Source of the DNA: Epinephelus fuscoguttatus
Taxonomy: Eukaryota > Chordata > Actinopteri > Perciformes > Serranidae
Assembly: GCF_011397635.1 (NCBI RefSeq)
Contig: NC_064775.1
Location: 15,699,452 to 15,763,451, forward strand
Reading direction: 5' to 3'
Length of the DNA stretch: 64,000 nucleotides
Below the pieces are notes generated by a model. That model worked only from the letters and a program-made list of their open reading frames with translations. It searched no databases and was not told the origin of the DNA. The position numbers and the translations under genes are program-made. Within the stretch, counting starts at the first letter, position 1. Each line of letters begins with the position of its first letter. This document shows, one piece after another, positions 1 to 15,324 of this stretch.

Positions 1-2918
<2,918 letters not shown>

Positions 2919-2922
2919 GACT

Positions 2923-5319
2923 CTGAGAAAGGAAAACAGAAAAGAAAGCTGTCAACATCTGAGCTAACCCCGGGGCATCCAAGCTTTTTCAAATGGGAGC
3001 CAGACTAGATAAACGTGGCAATACCTGGAAGCCAGCTGCTTCTTGCATCACATGGGTTATTAAAAAAAAAATCACGTAAGTATGAGAAAAATGCAACTGT
3101 TTCATCTATCAGTGAAAAACTATTTATCTTTCCACAGCTTATGAAAGCAGCAGCCCTCACTGTCGACTTTATGCTTCTTTGTTGTTGCCACATCTGTCAC
3201 CTAGCCGGAAATGTCTGCTGTTAGATAACAGTCTGTTTGCTTGATTACCGTTTGTTTATGAAATTGTATTAGTTCTGCATCTGTTGTTGCTACTTAGTGC
3301 ATGTCTACAAACTGTGTGACAGTTCTGCCACCATGAGGTGAAAAGAAAAAAATGCAAGGTGAGCTTGCTTAACCAGTTTACCAATACTGCATTAATCATA
3401 TTGTATATTTTGAAAGACAAGCCGTGAGATGTTTAAAATCAATCCACTTAGCCCCTGGGCCAGACTTTGGACGTGACCAAGCTAACCTTATTCTCATATT
3501 ATGAGTAATTGATCATTTATATTCTTACACAGATTACTTTGCTGTTGATAACCTTGAACTGAATTTGTTTGGTGTAAATTCAACAAAGCTGACAAATTAT
3601 TTGGTCAATCTTTTCACAATCTGTACTATAGAGAATATACAGTCATCTAAAAGGGTTTGTACATCTTGAGGGTTTTGCACAACTTGTTTTGCCACAACAT
3701 TATTTTAAAATTTAAAGTCTGGGATACATTAGTCTGAGTGGGCGGAAGTTCGCTGCATAGATCAGCCTCTCATTGGGCAGAACGAACCACCCACTGAAGT
3801 CCCGCCCTACAACCTCCGGTTGTGTAGCAGTTTTCAACCGTTTTCAACAAGTCCTTTACTAACTTTTGCGGCGTTTGGTCTTGTGGGGATGTAGCCATTT
3901 TTCTGCCATGGTTCGCATCCTGTAGGGGATATTTTTGTGGCCGTGTTACACCAAAACCTGTTTCCCCCCGGCAATATTTTTGCAAGCGCATCGTTGGTGT
4001 GACACCGCCCAGAAAGACTGTGATTGGTTGAGAGAAATACAAGCAGCCGGGGCGTTTTTTTTTTCTCCAATCTTAAAGTGAGAGTCGGCCCAGCCAGACC
4101 TTTCTTTTCTTGAGAAATGTCTGGTGAGCGAGACTAGGGATACATAATATGTTTTCAACAAAATAAACTTGTTAATCAACAAGTTGCAAAATTCAAATGA
4201 CTGACAACTATGCAAAATTAAGTACCCCACTTGGCAAAAAGAAGAAAATCAAATATAATATATAAATATAATGTAATAATATAAATGTTTGTTTTTTTTT
4301 GATAGTTACAATATAATATATTGTTTTGCTAAATATCCCAATATCAATATTGTGATGATATTACAAGGTTGACTACTGGTGCTTTCACTAAATATTTACA
4401 CAGTTGGAATTTTGATAAATAATTAAAAACACTGTTAACCAAGAAGAGCCAACACTTACAATATTCCAATATGCAAAATTGAAGACAGTATCCAGCCATT
4501 TATCACAATAGATAATAGAGATATATGGTTCAGCCATAATTAAGTACAGCCATGGTTTCATAACAATTATTAATATGCCACTGACAATAACACCATCAAC
4601 GTTATCTTGCACTGCTTAGATTTCATACAAAGCTGCATAGCTGCAGGTTTTGATCATTAATATTTATTTGACAAAAGTTATAATTATTTTGCTTTTGAGC
4701 CAGAAGCATGGTCGTAGATGCCAAAACTCTCTGTTTTAGTTTGGAGTTTGGATTCAGATTCAGAAAGCTTTGAGATTATGTTATATGTATATCTTTAGGG
4801 TTGAGGTCTCAGTTAGAGGACAACAAAGCCTGGATACTGTTGCTCTCTTATCCAAGAAATCATACTGGGCTCTTTCAATGGAGTTTATTTTTCAGTTAAC
4901 GTTACTGCACGAACTCAACAATTCCTACATAGCTAATGTTAGCTATCTTAACAGCACTGTCAACAACAACAAGCCACTCAACCACGAAGTCAACGTTTCA
5001 AGGAGATAATGAACAGAGACGAAAAGGAGATATTCCAAAGCATACTGACATAGCAAAATGTCGGACACGATAATGTACAGTTTTTACAGTAATGTGGTCA
5101 GTAGACGAAGCCACTGTGTAGCATGGACCTTCCAATGTGGATTCGTTACTTGCAGGCTAACAGCGTTAGCTAAGAGTATTCAAGGACACGGGCACTGCAA
5201 TGTTGTAAAGGGCTAACAGCGGCTAATAAGGTCAAACACATAACTTTCCGCTTATATTGCAATTAAAGAATAACTAGTTTTATGCGTTTATGCGTGCAAA
5301 ATATGTTTCTGATTCTTAC
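2923..5319 (-). other. ndufs1 intron 1
   Basis: No coding exon is seen. The stretch holds an AT-rich tract around 4240-4340 and one MITE-like repeat (3725-4138, listed separately). The remaining sequence is unremarkable. Confidence 0.6.
3725..4138. repeat. Non-autonomous DNA-transposon-like repeat of a type common in percomorph fish
   Basis: The block ends in sequence of the form TCTGGTGAGCGAGACTAGGG, with AGACCTTTCTTTTCTTGAGAAA just before it, and contains the phrase CTCTCACTTTAAGATTGG in reverse. I recognise this combination as a widespread percomorph interspersed repeat. Inverted ends are imperfect (TAGTCTGAG at the left, GAGACTAGG at the right). It lies in intron 1 of ndufs1. Superfamily (hAT-like) is a guess. 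Confidence 0.45.
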
Positions 5320-5385
5320 CTTTCGCTATTTGGCCTTCTGGACCAGAACAGCGGTGATCTGAGTTTACTCCCAGTCAAATAGCTA
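5320..5385 (-). other. ndufs1: ndufs1 non-coding first exon (probable 5' UTR)
   Basis: A good minus-strand splice donor (AAAG|GTAAGAATC) ends at 5320, and the next acceptor upstream of the ndufs1 start codon lies near 2922 with four bases of leader before the ATG. This predicts a short non-coding exon followed by a ~2.4 kb first intron. The exact transcription start is not visible; the upstream limit given is approximate. Confidence 0.6.
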
Positions 5386-5800
5386 TGGCGTATTAGCGGA
5401 AATAGCACAATGTTCCACTTCCGTTTATCACCAAATTCACAATAAAAATAAATATCGCAGTCTAACAACAGTAAAGAAATTTTAATTTACATCACTATAA
5501 TATTATATCCGAATTGCCATCGTGTTATATAACATTGACATTTTATTTTATTCATTCTTATTTTTTATATTTATATTTTTATCTGTACTCCGTCTTTGTG
5601 CCGCTGCAGCACCTGAATTTTACATCTGGAAATCGGAGATTAATTAAGTTATTTGTCTTTAAATTACATGACAGATGGGCGTACACATGGAAATGAAATC
5701 CAATTTTGTTATCTAATTTAATTTTTATAGTTACATCACTGGCTTCTACCGCTGACTACATTTCCCATGATGAACCGGCTGATACCGGAAGTAGCTACGT
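5386..5800. promoter_or_regulatory. Bidirectional promoter between ndufs1 and unc50
   Basis: The ndufs1 first exon (minus) and the unc50 first exon (plus) sit head-to-head about 400 bp apart. The gap holds ACTACATTTCCCA at 5755-5767, matching the ACTAYRnnnCCCR core bound by ZNF143/THAP11. It also holds an ETS-type CCGGAAGT at 5785-5792 and a reversed ETS-like ACTTCCG at 5417-5423 near the ndufs1 side. Both genes are housekeeping. No TATA box is apparent. Motifs are read directly; binding is inferred. Confidence 0.6.
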
Positions 5801-5895
5801 GTTCATTTTTACGACAGTTCAGGAAGCATCTACGAACAGCTACAGAAACGAGCAAGAGTTGGTGCTTTCTCCTGCGAAGGAGTGCAGCAAAACAG
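5800..5895 (+). other. unc50: unc50 non-coding first exon (probable 5' UTR)
   Basis: The stretch lies just downstream of the ETS site and ends in AAAACAG|GTGAATATT, a good splice donor. The next acceptor (CATTCAG, exon from 7326) lies four bases before the unc50 start codon. The exact transcription start is not visible. Intron 1 (5896-7325) contains no recognisable gene or repeat. Confidence 0.55.
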
Positions 5896-7329
5896 GTGAA
5901 TATTCCCCAGAGTAATGAATTTTAGTTATCTAGCTAATGTCAAACTGTCACCGCTGCGTTTACGCCAAGTTAATTACAAATAAGCCTGGCGAGGCCCTCC
6001 CATCTTGTTAAACTAATTAGCATCTAGCTAACAGTGTCTGCTAGCAAACACAGCGTCAACTAGCAAGGAAATTCAATATGTCAGTGCTTTTTGGTGATAA
6101 AACTGCTGCTGCGCAGTGACTATACTATGTAACTATTATATAGGAATACACATATGCCTAATTTTAGGGCTTTTGATGTAACATAGTCCATATGTAGCAT
6201 TGTTGGCAATAGCATCCTCTGTTTCTGTGTTGTCATTCTTTTTTAAGCAGTTTGCGTTAGCAATGTTCGACACTGTTCAGTTATAGCATGCATTAGGACA
6301 TATGTAACACATTTACAGGGTATATTAAAGAAATTTGAGATACTGGACACTGTAATTGTTTGTAAACCCGTCATAACAAAGGTACATGACTAGTTTGACG
6401 TGGTAGTAACTGCTCTCTCTGTGTCAGTAGGTCAGTAGTGGTCTAAAAACATCATGTCAGCTCATCAAAATAGTACTACTATGGGTTTATTCCTATTTTT
6501 TTGAATTACTTTATATAATGGCACAAATGAAGCTCCACCTGATCCTTGCAACCCCTAATCCTAAATGTCCCCCTACATTTATATAGCTTAGTACATTATT
6601 CATAGCATATCAGGGGCTCTAATGTTTGAATATTGCATGTAAGCCTTAAAATATATTATATTATATTGTCTTGCTGTCCTGACTGATATAAATACAGTTA
6701 CTGTGCTGTTATATTTGTCACCGAGTCACTGTGAAGGTTAGACTGAGTACAAGACAAGTGACAGAATAAACAAAACATCAAAATGATCACTAAAAATGTA
6801 CAAATATAATAGAATAATTTCAGTTTGAGCAAAATATGGAATATTTAAATTGTGCAGAAAGCCTGCTGAGTTTGACATTCGTGTTTAAATGCATACCTTG
6901 GAGGAAATCTTGATCATATAATAGTCATTAAGAGGAGAGAATGCTAGGTCAGATTGTCTCCTCCTGAACACAACAAATAGTAAGTGTATGAAGACTAAGA
7001 TATCTGACAGGCTAATTAATTGTTCAGATTAAGTTTACATTTCATCTCAAAGATACAGAAGTCAATGTCCACTATCAGCTGCAGACTGGAAGTTTTACTC
7101 TACACTTAACTGAATTTCAAAGTTCGAAAAAAAGCATCAGGTGCTCAAATTGAGCATTTATATAACCCAAAATATTGCATAGTACAGTGTAATCTTTAGT
7201 TTAGTTATATTTATGTTGTTTCTTGAGTGCTGAGCCTCCTCAGGATGTTTGCAGCAATTTAACCTGTCTGTCATCTCTCCTCTCTCCCTGTTTCCTACCT
7301 CCCTCTTTTTTCATCTGACATTCAGCACC

Positions 7330-10117
7330 ATGTTGCCGACAACGCACAGCAACGGTGCCCTCGGTTCTAGGGACGCTGCACGTCACACGGCAGGCGCCAA
7401 GCGCTACAAGTACCTGCGACGGCTGCTCCACTTCAAACAGATGGACTTTGAATTTGCCCTGTGGCAGATGCTTTACTTGTTCACATCACCACAGAGAGTC
7501 TACCGCAACTTTCACTACAGGAAACAGACAAAGGACCAGTGGGCCAGGGACGACCCTGCTTTCCTGGTGCTGCTCAGCATCTGGCTCTGTGGTAAGTCTT
7601 TATTCAATCAAATGTAGCCAGTTGAATCCTGATGTTATCACTCTGCTATCATTAGTGAATGCTGTTCCCCTGCAGTGTCAACAATAGGCTTTGGTCTGGT
7701 GCTGGACATGGGAGTCGTGGAAACTCTGAAGCTGCTGCTGTGGGTGGTCTTTGTTGACTGTATAGGAGTCGGTCTGCTCATATCAACCCTCATGTGGTGA
7801 GTAGTGGGTTTGCCTACCTCAGATGGAAGTAATGAATAGCATTTCCTTGAGTCACTGTAATTGAGACATTTTATTTATGTATGCCAAACCTTTTTTTTTT
7901 TTTACCTTGCTAATGTTAAAATTTAACTTTAAGTCGGATTCTTTACCATATCTGAATTTCTTTTTTTAGGGTTGTGAGCAACAAGTACCTGCTGAAACAT
8001 CCCAGCAGAAACTTTGATGTGGAGTGGGGCTACGCATTTGATGTTCACCTCAATGCCTTCTATCCCCTTCTTGTCATCCTTCATTTCCTGCAGCTCTTCT
8101 TCATCAACCGTGAGTATATTGCGACTCTGTCAGACTTATGTAACTATGTCTGAAATTACATCTCCCACTACAAGGCATTAAAGATCCAGTGTGTAGGATT
8201 TAGGGGGGGTATATTGGCAGAAATGATGATCACCTAAAAAAAAAAAGAATCGTGTTTTTGTTACCTTAGAATGAGCTGTTACATCGATAGGTAGCGGGGT
8301 CCTCATCAATGGAGATTGCCATGTTGCACCACCGTGTTTCTACAGTGACCCAGAACAGATTGCATTTTTGCCCTGGCCATCATTGTTCCCAGCCCCTCCG
8401 TGGCAAGGGCTCCCAGTGAAAACTTCCTGAACGTCTGGATCTTTAAGGGGAACTAACATTTTTTTTCAACCTGGGCCCTATTTTCCAGTCTACTTTTGTC
8501 TAAATGAGTGATAGGATGTTCAATATTTGACATTTCTCCAGTTCGAGCACGGGCTCGCTATATTAACTAATAGGGCACTCAGACAGCGTCAAACAACGTC
8601 AAAATACGTCCACTAAAAGTGCATTTTTTTTCACACAGATAGGCTTGGATTGTTAGTATAATTATCCAACAACATAACAGAAAGGAGAAATAAAGGTCTG
8701 TGTTTACCTTTAGCTGGATTCGGACATGTTCCTCTGCCTGTTGCAATTTTTGTATATGTGCTACCGAAGTAACACTGCTCCCTCTCTCTCCTCGTCTGCT
8801 CTTCAATTTCAATGAGCTCTCCATCTGTGTACGTCCGTGTACTCCGTCTTCAAATTGCCCACTGTGAAGAAAAGCTATGACGTGACCATGTGTGACCATT
8901 TTTAATTTACTTCATCAACTAAAAATCATACTAACAATGTGTGACTTCAGCAAGTCTGTTTTTGTCACAAGACTAAGACAAAACTAAATCAATATCAGTT
9001 GTCAAAATGACCCCTGTTTGGATTACCCCTGCCCCCCTCATCATTATTCTTACAGTTTGTTTTGTGTGTTTCAGATGTGGTGGTAATAAACTCCGACTGG
9101 TTCCTGGGATACTTTGTCGGGAACACTTTGTGGCTTATCGCCATTAGTTATTATCTCTACATCACTTTCCTTGGGTACAACGGTAAGTCCCATTCACGTT
9201 TAAATATGATACTAAAAATGCAGTGAATAGACAGTTTCTGTAAGTACATCACTGTATCAGTGCAACAGTATTTCAGATTGGGTCAGATTTAGGGATGTCC
9301 AGCCACAGTCTCAAAGATCCTTTTCTCCTCCACTCAGCTGAGCTCCTGTTCCGCCTGCGGCCAAAGACAACACAAAAATATGAGCAGTCAGTTCGTTTCA
9401 GCTCAGTGTGCGTTTTATGGCGCATGGTGTTTATCCACAGGCAGAGGAGAGACAGACTGTGTCACCTCACCACTGCAAGTTCAAGAAAATCCCCACAGTG
9501 GTCAAAAACCTTTTGCCCTTCTGGGGTGAAACACCCGATGGCATCAATATTGTTCTGACTTTTAAACAGTAATGCTCAAAATATCAAAACAGTGCCACCC
9601 AGTGTGCATACATGGTCAATACAATTAATGCCTGCTGAGCGAATGACATATTTGGCTCTTGCAGTAAGATTTATAACTTCTGGTAATAATGGTGTTCTGT
9701 TACAAACCACAACTGATTCTAAGGACACATTTGCATTTTCCAAAGGTGTGAATGACTGCAAAACTACCAAACATTTGCAAGTTCTTGGGCTTTTCAAAAA
9801 TCATTTTATTGTTTGGAGTGTTTATTGCCATCTGGGGAAGCAGTCACCATTAAACATACCCTGTTTCCTGTGAAGGAGTTGGAATGTAGTTAATGTTTCA
9901 CTGTGAATTTATAGATCTGTAATGTTTGCACAAAGTGCCTATCAGTGTTTTCATGTATTCATCTCGTGTTATCCATGCAGCTCTGCCCTTCCTGAAGAAC
10001 ACAGTGGTGCTGCTCTACCCTTTCGCTCTGCTCGGCCTCATCTACGTCCTCTCCGTGTCTCTGGGCTGGAATTTCACCAAGGGTCTCTGCTGGTTTTACA
10101 AGTTCAGAGTGCAGTAG
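7330..10117 (+). CDS. unc50: UNC-50 family inner-Golgi/ER multi-pass membrane protein
   Basis: UNC-50 is a conserved Golgi/ER membrane protein needed in worms for delivery of certain nicotinic acetylcholine receptors. Coding exons are 7330-7591, 7676-7796, 7970-8109, 9075-9182 and 9981-10117, with clean GT-AG borders and matching phases. Together they give about 255 residues, the usual length for the family. The N-terminus has the diagnostic LLHFKQMDFEFALWQMLYLF and the C-terminus ends in a hydrophobic helix followed by SLGWNFTKGLCWFYKFRVQ. Five or so hydrophobic segments are visible (SIWLCVSTIGFGLVLDMG, LLISTLMWVV, LLVILHFLQLFFI, LWLIAISYYLYITFLGY, LLYPFALLGLIYVLSV). The start codon is preceded by CACC, a good Kozak context. 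Intact as read. Confidence 0.96.
8172..8456. repeat. MITE in unc50 intron 3
   Basis: The element begins TTAAAGATCCAGTGTGTAGG and ends CTGGATCTTTAAG, so the outer TTAAAGATCCAG is inverted at the two ends. The start phrase is the hallmark of a very common percomorph non-autonomous DNA element. It contains no open frame. The sequence after it (8457-8930) also looks repetitive, with phrases such as GGGCCCTATTTTCC, but I cannot place it. Confidence 0.65.
9183..9980 (+). other. unc50 intron 4
   Basis: I see no gene, inverted ends or simple repeat of note in this intron. Confidence 0.5.
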
Positions 10118-10655
10118 GACCAGTTTGTCTCTACTGTGGACTCTAGTTGGCTCCAGGCTGACTCAAGATCTGTTTTCAACTCACATCTAGGTGACTACAA
10201 ATCTATTTCCAGCTACTGTCAGTCAACATCTGGTGTGGAATGACTCTCAGTAAGCTGCGTTGGTTGACACTGAGCTGGTTGACTGTTGATCAACTTTCTG
10301 TTTGGCTCTTATGTTGAGCTGGAGCTCCACAGTCCGTGAACAGTGGTGTGTATGGACTAGTTGCAGAAACGGGGATGGATGGCATACAGCTTTTATTGTT
10401 GTTCTTTTTTGTATGACTTGTAAATATTGTTCTGGCAGGTTGTAATATATAAACAAATGATTGTTTCTGAAGAGAAAAGGTTGCTTTGTTTCTTTGAGTT
10501 TTCTTTAAAAAAAAGACTGAAAAAAAATCAAATCCTGCTTATTGAAGAGAAAAAAGGAAAGTGGAGGAACATGGGATGCAATTTCTTTTTCCTTTTCGTT
10601 TTTTCTTAAAGTGTACATTCCAGAGCACTTTCAATAAAAGGTTTTATTAACTTAG
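10118..10655 (+). terminator. unc50: unc50 3' UTR and polyadenylation signal
   Basis: After the TAG stop, 520 bases of non-coding sequence lead to AATAAA at about 10633-10638. No other gene feature is seen here or in the following stretch up to about 11000. Confidence 0.65.
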
Positions 10656-11679
10656 GCTGCCTCCGTTTGACTTCCTGGAGGAACAAGTGCCTTCCTACTG
10701 GTCATCCAGTCTGAGATGTTTAAACCTCCAACCAGGAAGTGCCTCACCATATGAGTTTGTAATGTTCCTGAGATTTTTTTTTTCTTTCATTCTAGTGTAC
10801 AAATACACCTTAACCTCCCCAGAACACAACATTAGTATTGCATTTAATCAAAAATCTTATTAGATATTATTAGATTTATGGTGTGATCCTTTTGTCTTAT
10901 TTAATTCAGGACGACAGTCATCAATAATAATTTCCTGATACATTTTTTAGCTCTTATTCAAAGAAAAATAGAGGTAACATTGTGAGACAGTACACACAGT
11001 GAGTATCAGCTCATTTATTTGATTAAAAAACAAAAAGAACCAGTATATTGCATAGTAATTATGTACGTGCATAGATGTAATGATTTCACGGTAGCACAAT
11101 ATGAGTCGTCATCTTTCTTTACACTCAAGTTGCTACAATTACACCATCAATAATGGATAAAAAAAACCATCCCTGGGATGAGACAATGTCTCTCACAGCC
11201 CATAAAATACAATAAAACCTCAAATATAGAAAATGCTAACCAATAAATGTAAAAATATGGGAGACTACCACCACCTTAAGACTAAGGTTTCTAAAACCTA
11301 CTACTAACCTACTATTAAAGACAGACAAACACCAATAGTCAGAAAAAGTGAGAAATAGTCAGAAAAATTTCTGCGCTGGATCACCTGTTTTGCTATGAGG
11401 AATAAAATACCAGGAAAATTCTTAAAAAGAGCTTTCCATTGTGTCTCCACAAAGGACTTCTTCAGAAAACAGGAAAGCTGAATAGTTTTCTCCCTTCAGG
11501 GCTCTTAAAATGTGGCTGATGTTTTTATTGCTGCAACATTTCCTCAGTCGCTGCACACTACCACATATCATCATACTGTATGCAAGACATTGAAATGTTG
11601 TGTCTGGAATGATTACAAAAGAGTGGTCTGCACTGGACTTTGCAAAGGTTATGATGTTTACTCGCCCAGAGATGTCCAA

Positions 11680-13273
11680 CTACTTCAGTGCATTCATCAA
11701 CAGTTGTTTGTGCCTCTCCAAGTCGACTTTCTTCAAGATGACGGCCTTGTGTTTCTTCTTCAGCATCTCCATGTGGTCTACGACCATCATGCCTCGGGTG
11801 TAGGTTCCCTCCAGCTCCACTGTCACTGCAACCTGGTGGAGGGAGATGAAGTTGTGAATACTGAAATATCTTTCTGATGTGTGGTGAAAGTAGAAAACTG
11901 CACTTTAAAGGAATACTTAATCTACAAAATGATAATTTGTTTATCAATTATTAAGTGCGTGTCATGTTGAATTTGTGAAGAAAACGTTGCTTTTCTCATG
12001 TGCCTCCATGGTGAACGAAGAATCCAAAAATTCTTGATGAATTGAAGTCACAGGGGTCCATGTTTAACAACGGCAAAATTATGTCGAAACACTCACCTAA
12101 CTCATTAAACTTACCTACAGTATACTATCTTCAAAGCCAGACTCCATTGACAAAAACAGCAATTTTACCTCACTGCACACAGGTGCTGCTGGTCTACATC
12201 TGCCCCAATCAGTTAGTTTAATTGTATTATTGTGTGACTTTGGTGATTTAAAGGGTTAGTTCGAAATCACAAAAGTCACACAATAACACAAAAAAACCAC
12301 CTGAGTGAGGCAGAAGTAGACCAGCAGCTCCTGTATTCAGCAAGGTAAAATTACAGTTTTTGTTAATGGAGTCTGGCTGTAAAGTTCCCCGTCGTAAAGG
12401 GCTGTTTGTGTGCGAAGTACTGAGCATATGACTGCATAAATGAGACTTGGATTATGGTGCACAAGTTGTGTGAGAGTTTGTAAATGATGTTTAATACGGT
12501 TTTGCTGTGGTTTAACATGGACCCCTATCAATTTAGTTCATCAAGAATTTTCTCCGTTTTTGGATTCTTCGTTCACCGTGGAGGCATGTGGGAAAAACAA
12601 AATTTTCCTCAGCAACTCAAAGTACCACGGGGTGAGGAACTGATATACAAACGGTCATTTAGTGGGTGAATCATTCCTTTAATTGTACCTGTTTGGGTAA
12701 TGGTTTCCCAACAGAACATGTTAAAGGAATGAAAGCAGTATCCTAACCTCTTCACTCTCCGTTATCAGATTGTCGTCGATGGCTGCGGCTAGAGCGTAGG
12801 TGTCGCAGGTGTTGAACCCAGGTCCTCCCAGCAGCTCCTTTTGGTAACGGTCAGTCTGGACCATCTGCGGTGACAACAATTGAACATGAGACATACAAGT
12901 GACTTTTATTCCCAATTCTTGTTCAGTGTGTGTTGAAATAAAGCAGCACACCGTCGTACCTTTCTGGTGTGGAGGTAAATCTTGTCCATGAAACGCGCCT
13001 TGTCGGTGTCTTGCGCCAGCCATGTGTCACAGAAAGACTTGGGGAGACAAAGACAGGAAGTAAGCCATCTTTTACTCCCACAACACTGATTGAAATACAT
13101 CAATTAGGTGGTCTATTTGATCAGTTAATTACTGACCCACGGCAGGCTGTTCCTGCAGGTGAACTCCCAGGTGGCGATGTAGGTGGGGCAGGTGTATCGG
13201 TCCAGCACAATGTAGGCAGCCTCAGGGTCAGCTACAAAGTTAAACTCTCCACACACTGTGGTGTTACCCCTGG

Positions 13274-13310
<37 letters not shown>

Positions 13311-14097
13311 AAATACATTACCCTTCACGCTGACCGTCAAGGTTAACACTTACAGTGCATGTTGACACAGAGATATACGTACACTCAGTGTTTCCTCCCA
13401 TGATGTAGAGCCCCTTCAGTTTCTTCTGGAAGTTAGGGTTCAGCTGGACTGCGACGGCCAGGTTAGTGAGGGGCGCTGTAGCCACCAGACTCACCTGCAG
13501 TTTATATTAAGATGCAAGTACATCTATCATTAAGCATCAAATAAGTGTAAGGCATAAAAATACACTAATTTAGCTACTAATTTTACAAACTTTTATTTTT
13601 TAGACTGGGATTGAAACAGTGTTTGGGGTTTAACATCCACCCACCTCTCCAGGGTTTTCATTGACCATCTTGACAATGGCCTGCGGAGCTCTTTTCTTCT
13701 GCAGCAGCTCCAGACCTGGAGCATCTGGATCTGGGACGTCACCCAGCCCGTCCTTCCCGTGGAAATCCCCAGCGTGACGTTTGCGGCCCAGCATGGGCTG
13801 TGCACAGCCTGTATATACCGGGATCTGTGGAGCATAACCGGTTTAACACGCCAACGCCACACACACACACACCTTTAGTCACTATTACATCACATAAAAG
13901 CTTTGACATGTCATTACATCCAGCCTGCCGCATGCTTTCAGGACACGCAGCGTGTTCTTGCAGGCGTTGTCCAAGGGTGTGTTCCCGTGGGAGCAGGTGA
14001 TCCCCAAAATCTCCACATCGGGGGCCGCGAGGGCCATCATGATGGCCTGTGCGTCATCCACACCTGTGTCCACGTCGAGTATTAACTTCTTCTTCAT
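11680..14097 (-). CDS. Inosine-uridine-preferring type nucleoside hydrolase
   Basis: Members of this family cleave the N-glycosidic bond of ribonucleosides to base plus ribose. Coding exons (minus) are 13918-14097, 13645-13824, 13383-13494, 13137-13273, 12960-13037, 12748-12864 and 11680-11832; phases agree and the product is about 318 residues. The N-terminus holds the calcium-binding aspartate cluster of the family (LILDVDTGVDDAQAIMMAL). Further family motifs follow: GITCSHGN, PVYTGCAQP, HGKDGLGD and YIMGGNTE, and near the C-terminus an expected family segment around CDTYALAAAID. Such hydrolases occur in fish but are lacking in mammals, so purine/pyrimidine salvage is the likely role; the substrate cannot be read from sequence. 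The start is fixed by ATG with an acceptor (TCCAG) a few bases upstream. The gene appears intact. Confidence 0.92.
11906..12684. repeat. Foldback MITE of the TTAAAGGAATAnTTCACCC type
   Basis: The block starts TTTAAAGGAATACTTAATCTACAAAATGAT and ends with the inverted counterpart CACTTAGTGGGTGAATCATTCCTTTAA-like sequence. The two halves are inverted copies along much of their length: CCAGACTCCATTGACAAAAA at ~12142 against TTTTTGTTAATGGAGTCTGG at ~12357, and AACGAAGAATCC at ~12014 against GGATTCTTCGTT at ~12563. It fills the last intron of the nucleoside hydrolase gene. No open frame. Confidence 0.75.
13276..13312. repeat. (CA)n microsatellite
   Basis: A run of about 17 CA units lies directly against the splice acceptor region of nucleoside hydrolase exon 4. 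Confidence 0.9.
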
Positions 14098-15324
14098 CGT
14101 ATCTGGAGGAAAGTCAAGAAGGAGGGGGTGTATTTAGATGATAAATCACAAATGTGGGTCCGATCCTCTCTCCCTGTCGCTGTGACCCTGCAAATGTCCT
14201 CCAAAATCTCAACTACCAGCTGTTTTTGCGCCCATGTGAGCAGCAAACATTCCCAGCTTAAGTTCAGCTGGTGAAAACAGCCACACAGATGTTACAGTTG
14301 CACTCGGATCGCTCCAAGTGCGCATGCTGTTGCTTAACACAGTCTTGATCAATCACTGAAAACACTGGGTGAGAAACCATGCAGAGAGCAGAGGGATTAA
14401 GTTACCTGTCGAAAAGTTTCGGCCACAAGTTCGATCCCTTCCCAGAGCGCACAGGGACTGTGAAGTGAAGCCTTTGTCTGGCGCACTCTGCCTTGAATAC
14501 TGCAGGCAGGAGAAGGTTTGGCTTAGGAAACGCGTATCACCACGTCCACGTATAATCTTTACCAGCGCGTGCATAGCTGAGACTGGGTGTTGTCAGCTCA
14601 ACACTCAGGATGGAAAGGATCTTGTTGGATTTGCATGACGACATAGTCCCCCCCAACTACTACTACTAGAAGTATTTAGACTGAGGGTCTTGTGTTAGCT
14701 GCAGGCAGTTATTTTGGTTTGGAAATCGTTTCTTATCAATGCATTCTTCAGGTTATAGGGCATTTTTGGCACGGATCGATTCCTCTTTCTTCTTGAGTGC
14801 ACTTTTTTTCCTCGTGTTTCAATGCGTAAAGTCGAAAACCACACGTTTTTTTTTTCTTTTGGGCTATTTTTGCATGTCCTGTCGACTATGCAAACTATTC
14901 AGTGCCCCCCAGTCACTGCTCAGCAAAACACACCCTAAAACAGGTTGCAAAACCTCTAAGACAAGGTTCGTTCGTGAACTGTACCTCGCCTGCAAAGCAG
15001 ACGAGAGCAGGCGGCTGCAGCGGGAGGCGGTGACAAAAAAGTCAGACAGCCTTCAGTCTGTACAGGAAGTTAGCTGTAGTTTTCACAACAGCTTTCTTTA
15101 AAGATCAGTCACATATAGTCAGGGATCCTGAGGATGTCATGTCCTTGTGTTGCGAAACACTTCAATAATCAGAACAGTCCAATGTTAATATACAGTAGAC
15201 TCTATGAGGTGCTGTTTGTAAAGTGGCTCACACTGAAATTAACAGCAACATTTTGCCACATTTAGCTTCAAACAATGTTTAAAAAAAGTGGAATTTTTTA
15301 AAGTCACTTTTTTTTTTACCACAT

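Larger units (their letters stand above)
11000..14104 (-). other. Nucleoside hydrolase transcription unit including 3' UTR
   Basis: Minus-strand AATAAA is present near 11014-11019, giving a ~680 bp 3' UTR after the stop at 11680. A further non-coding first exon is likely upstream of 14407, where a minus-strand donor (TCGACAG|GTAACT) is visible. The remainder of 14420-15280 shows no feature I recognise. Confidence 0.5.

Noticed and set aside
9592-9873. 93-residue frame in unc50 intron 4
   Set aside because: Overlaps an equally long frame on the other strand and shows no family motif.
14739-15101. 120-residue plus-strand frame upstream of the nucleoside hydrolase
   Set aside because: No recognised domain, no splice signals; likely chance in sequence next to the promoter.
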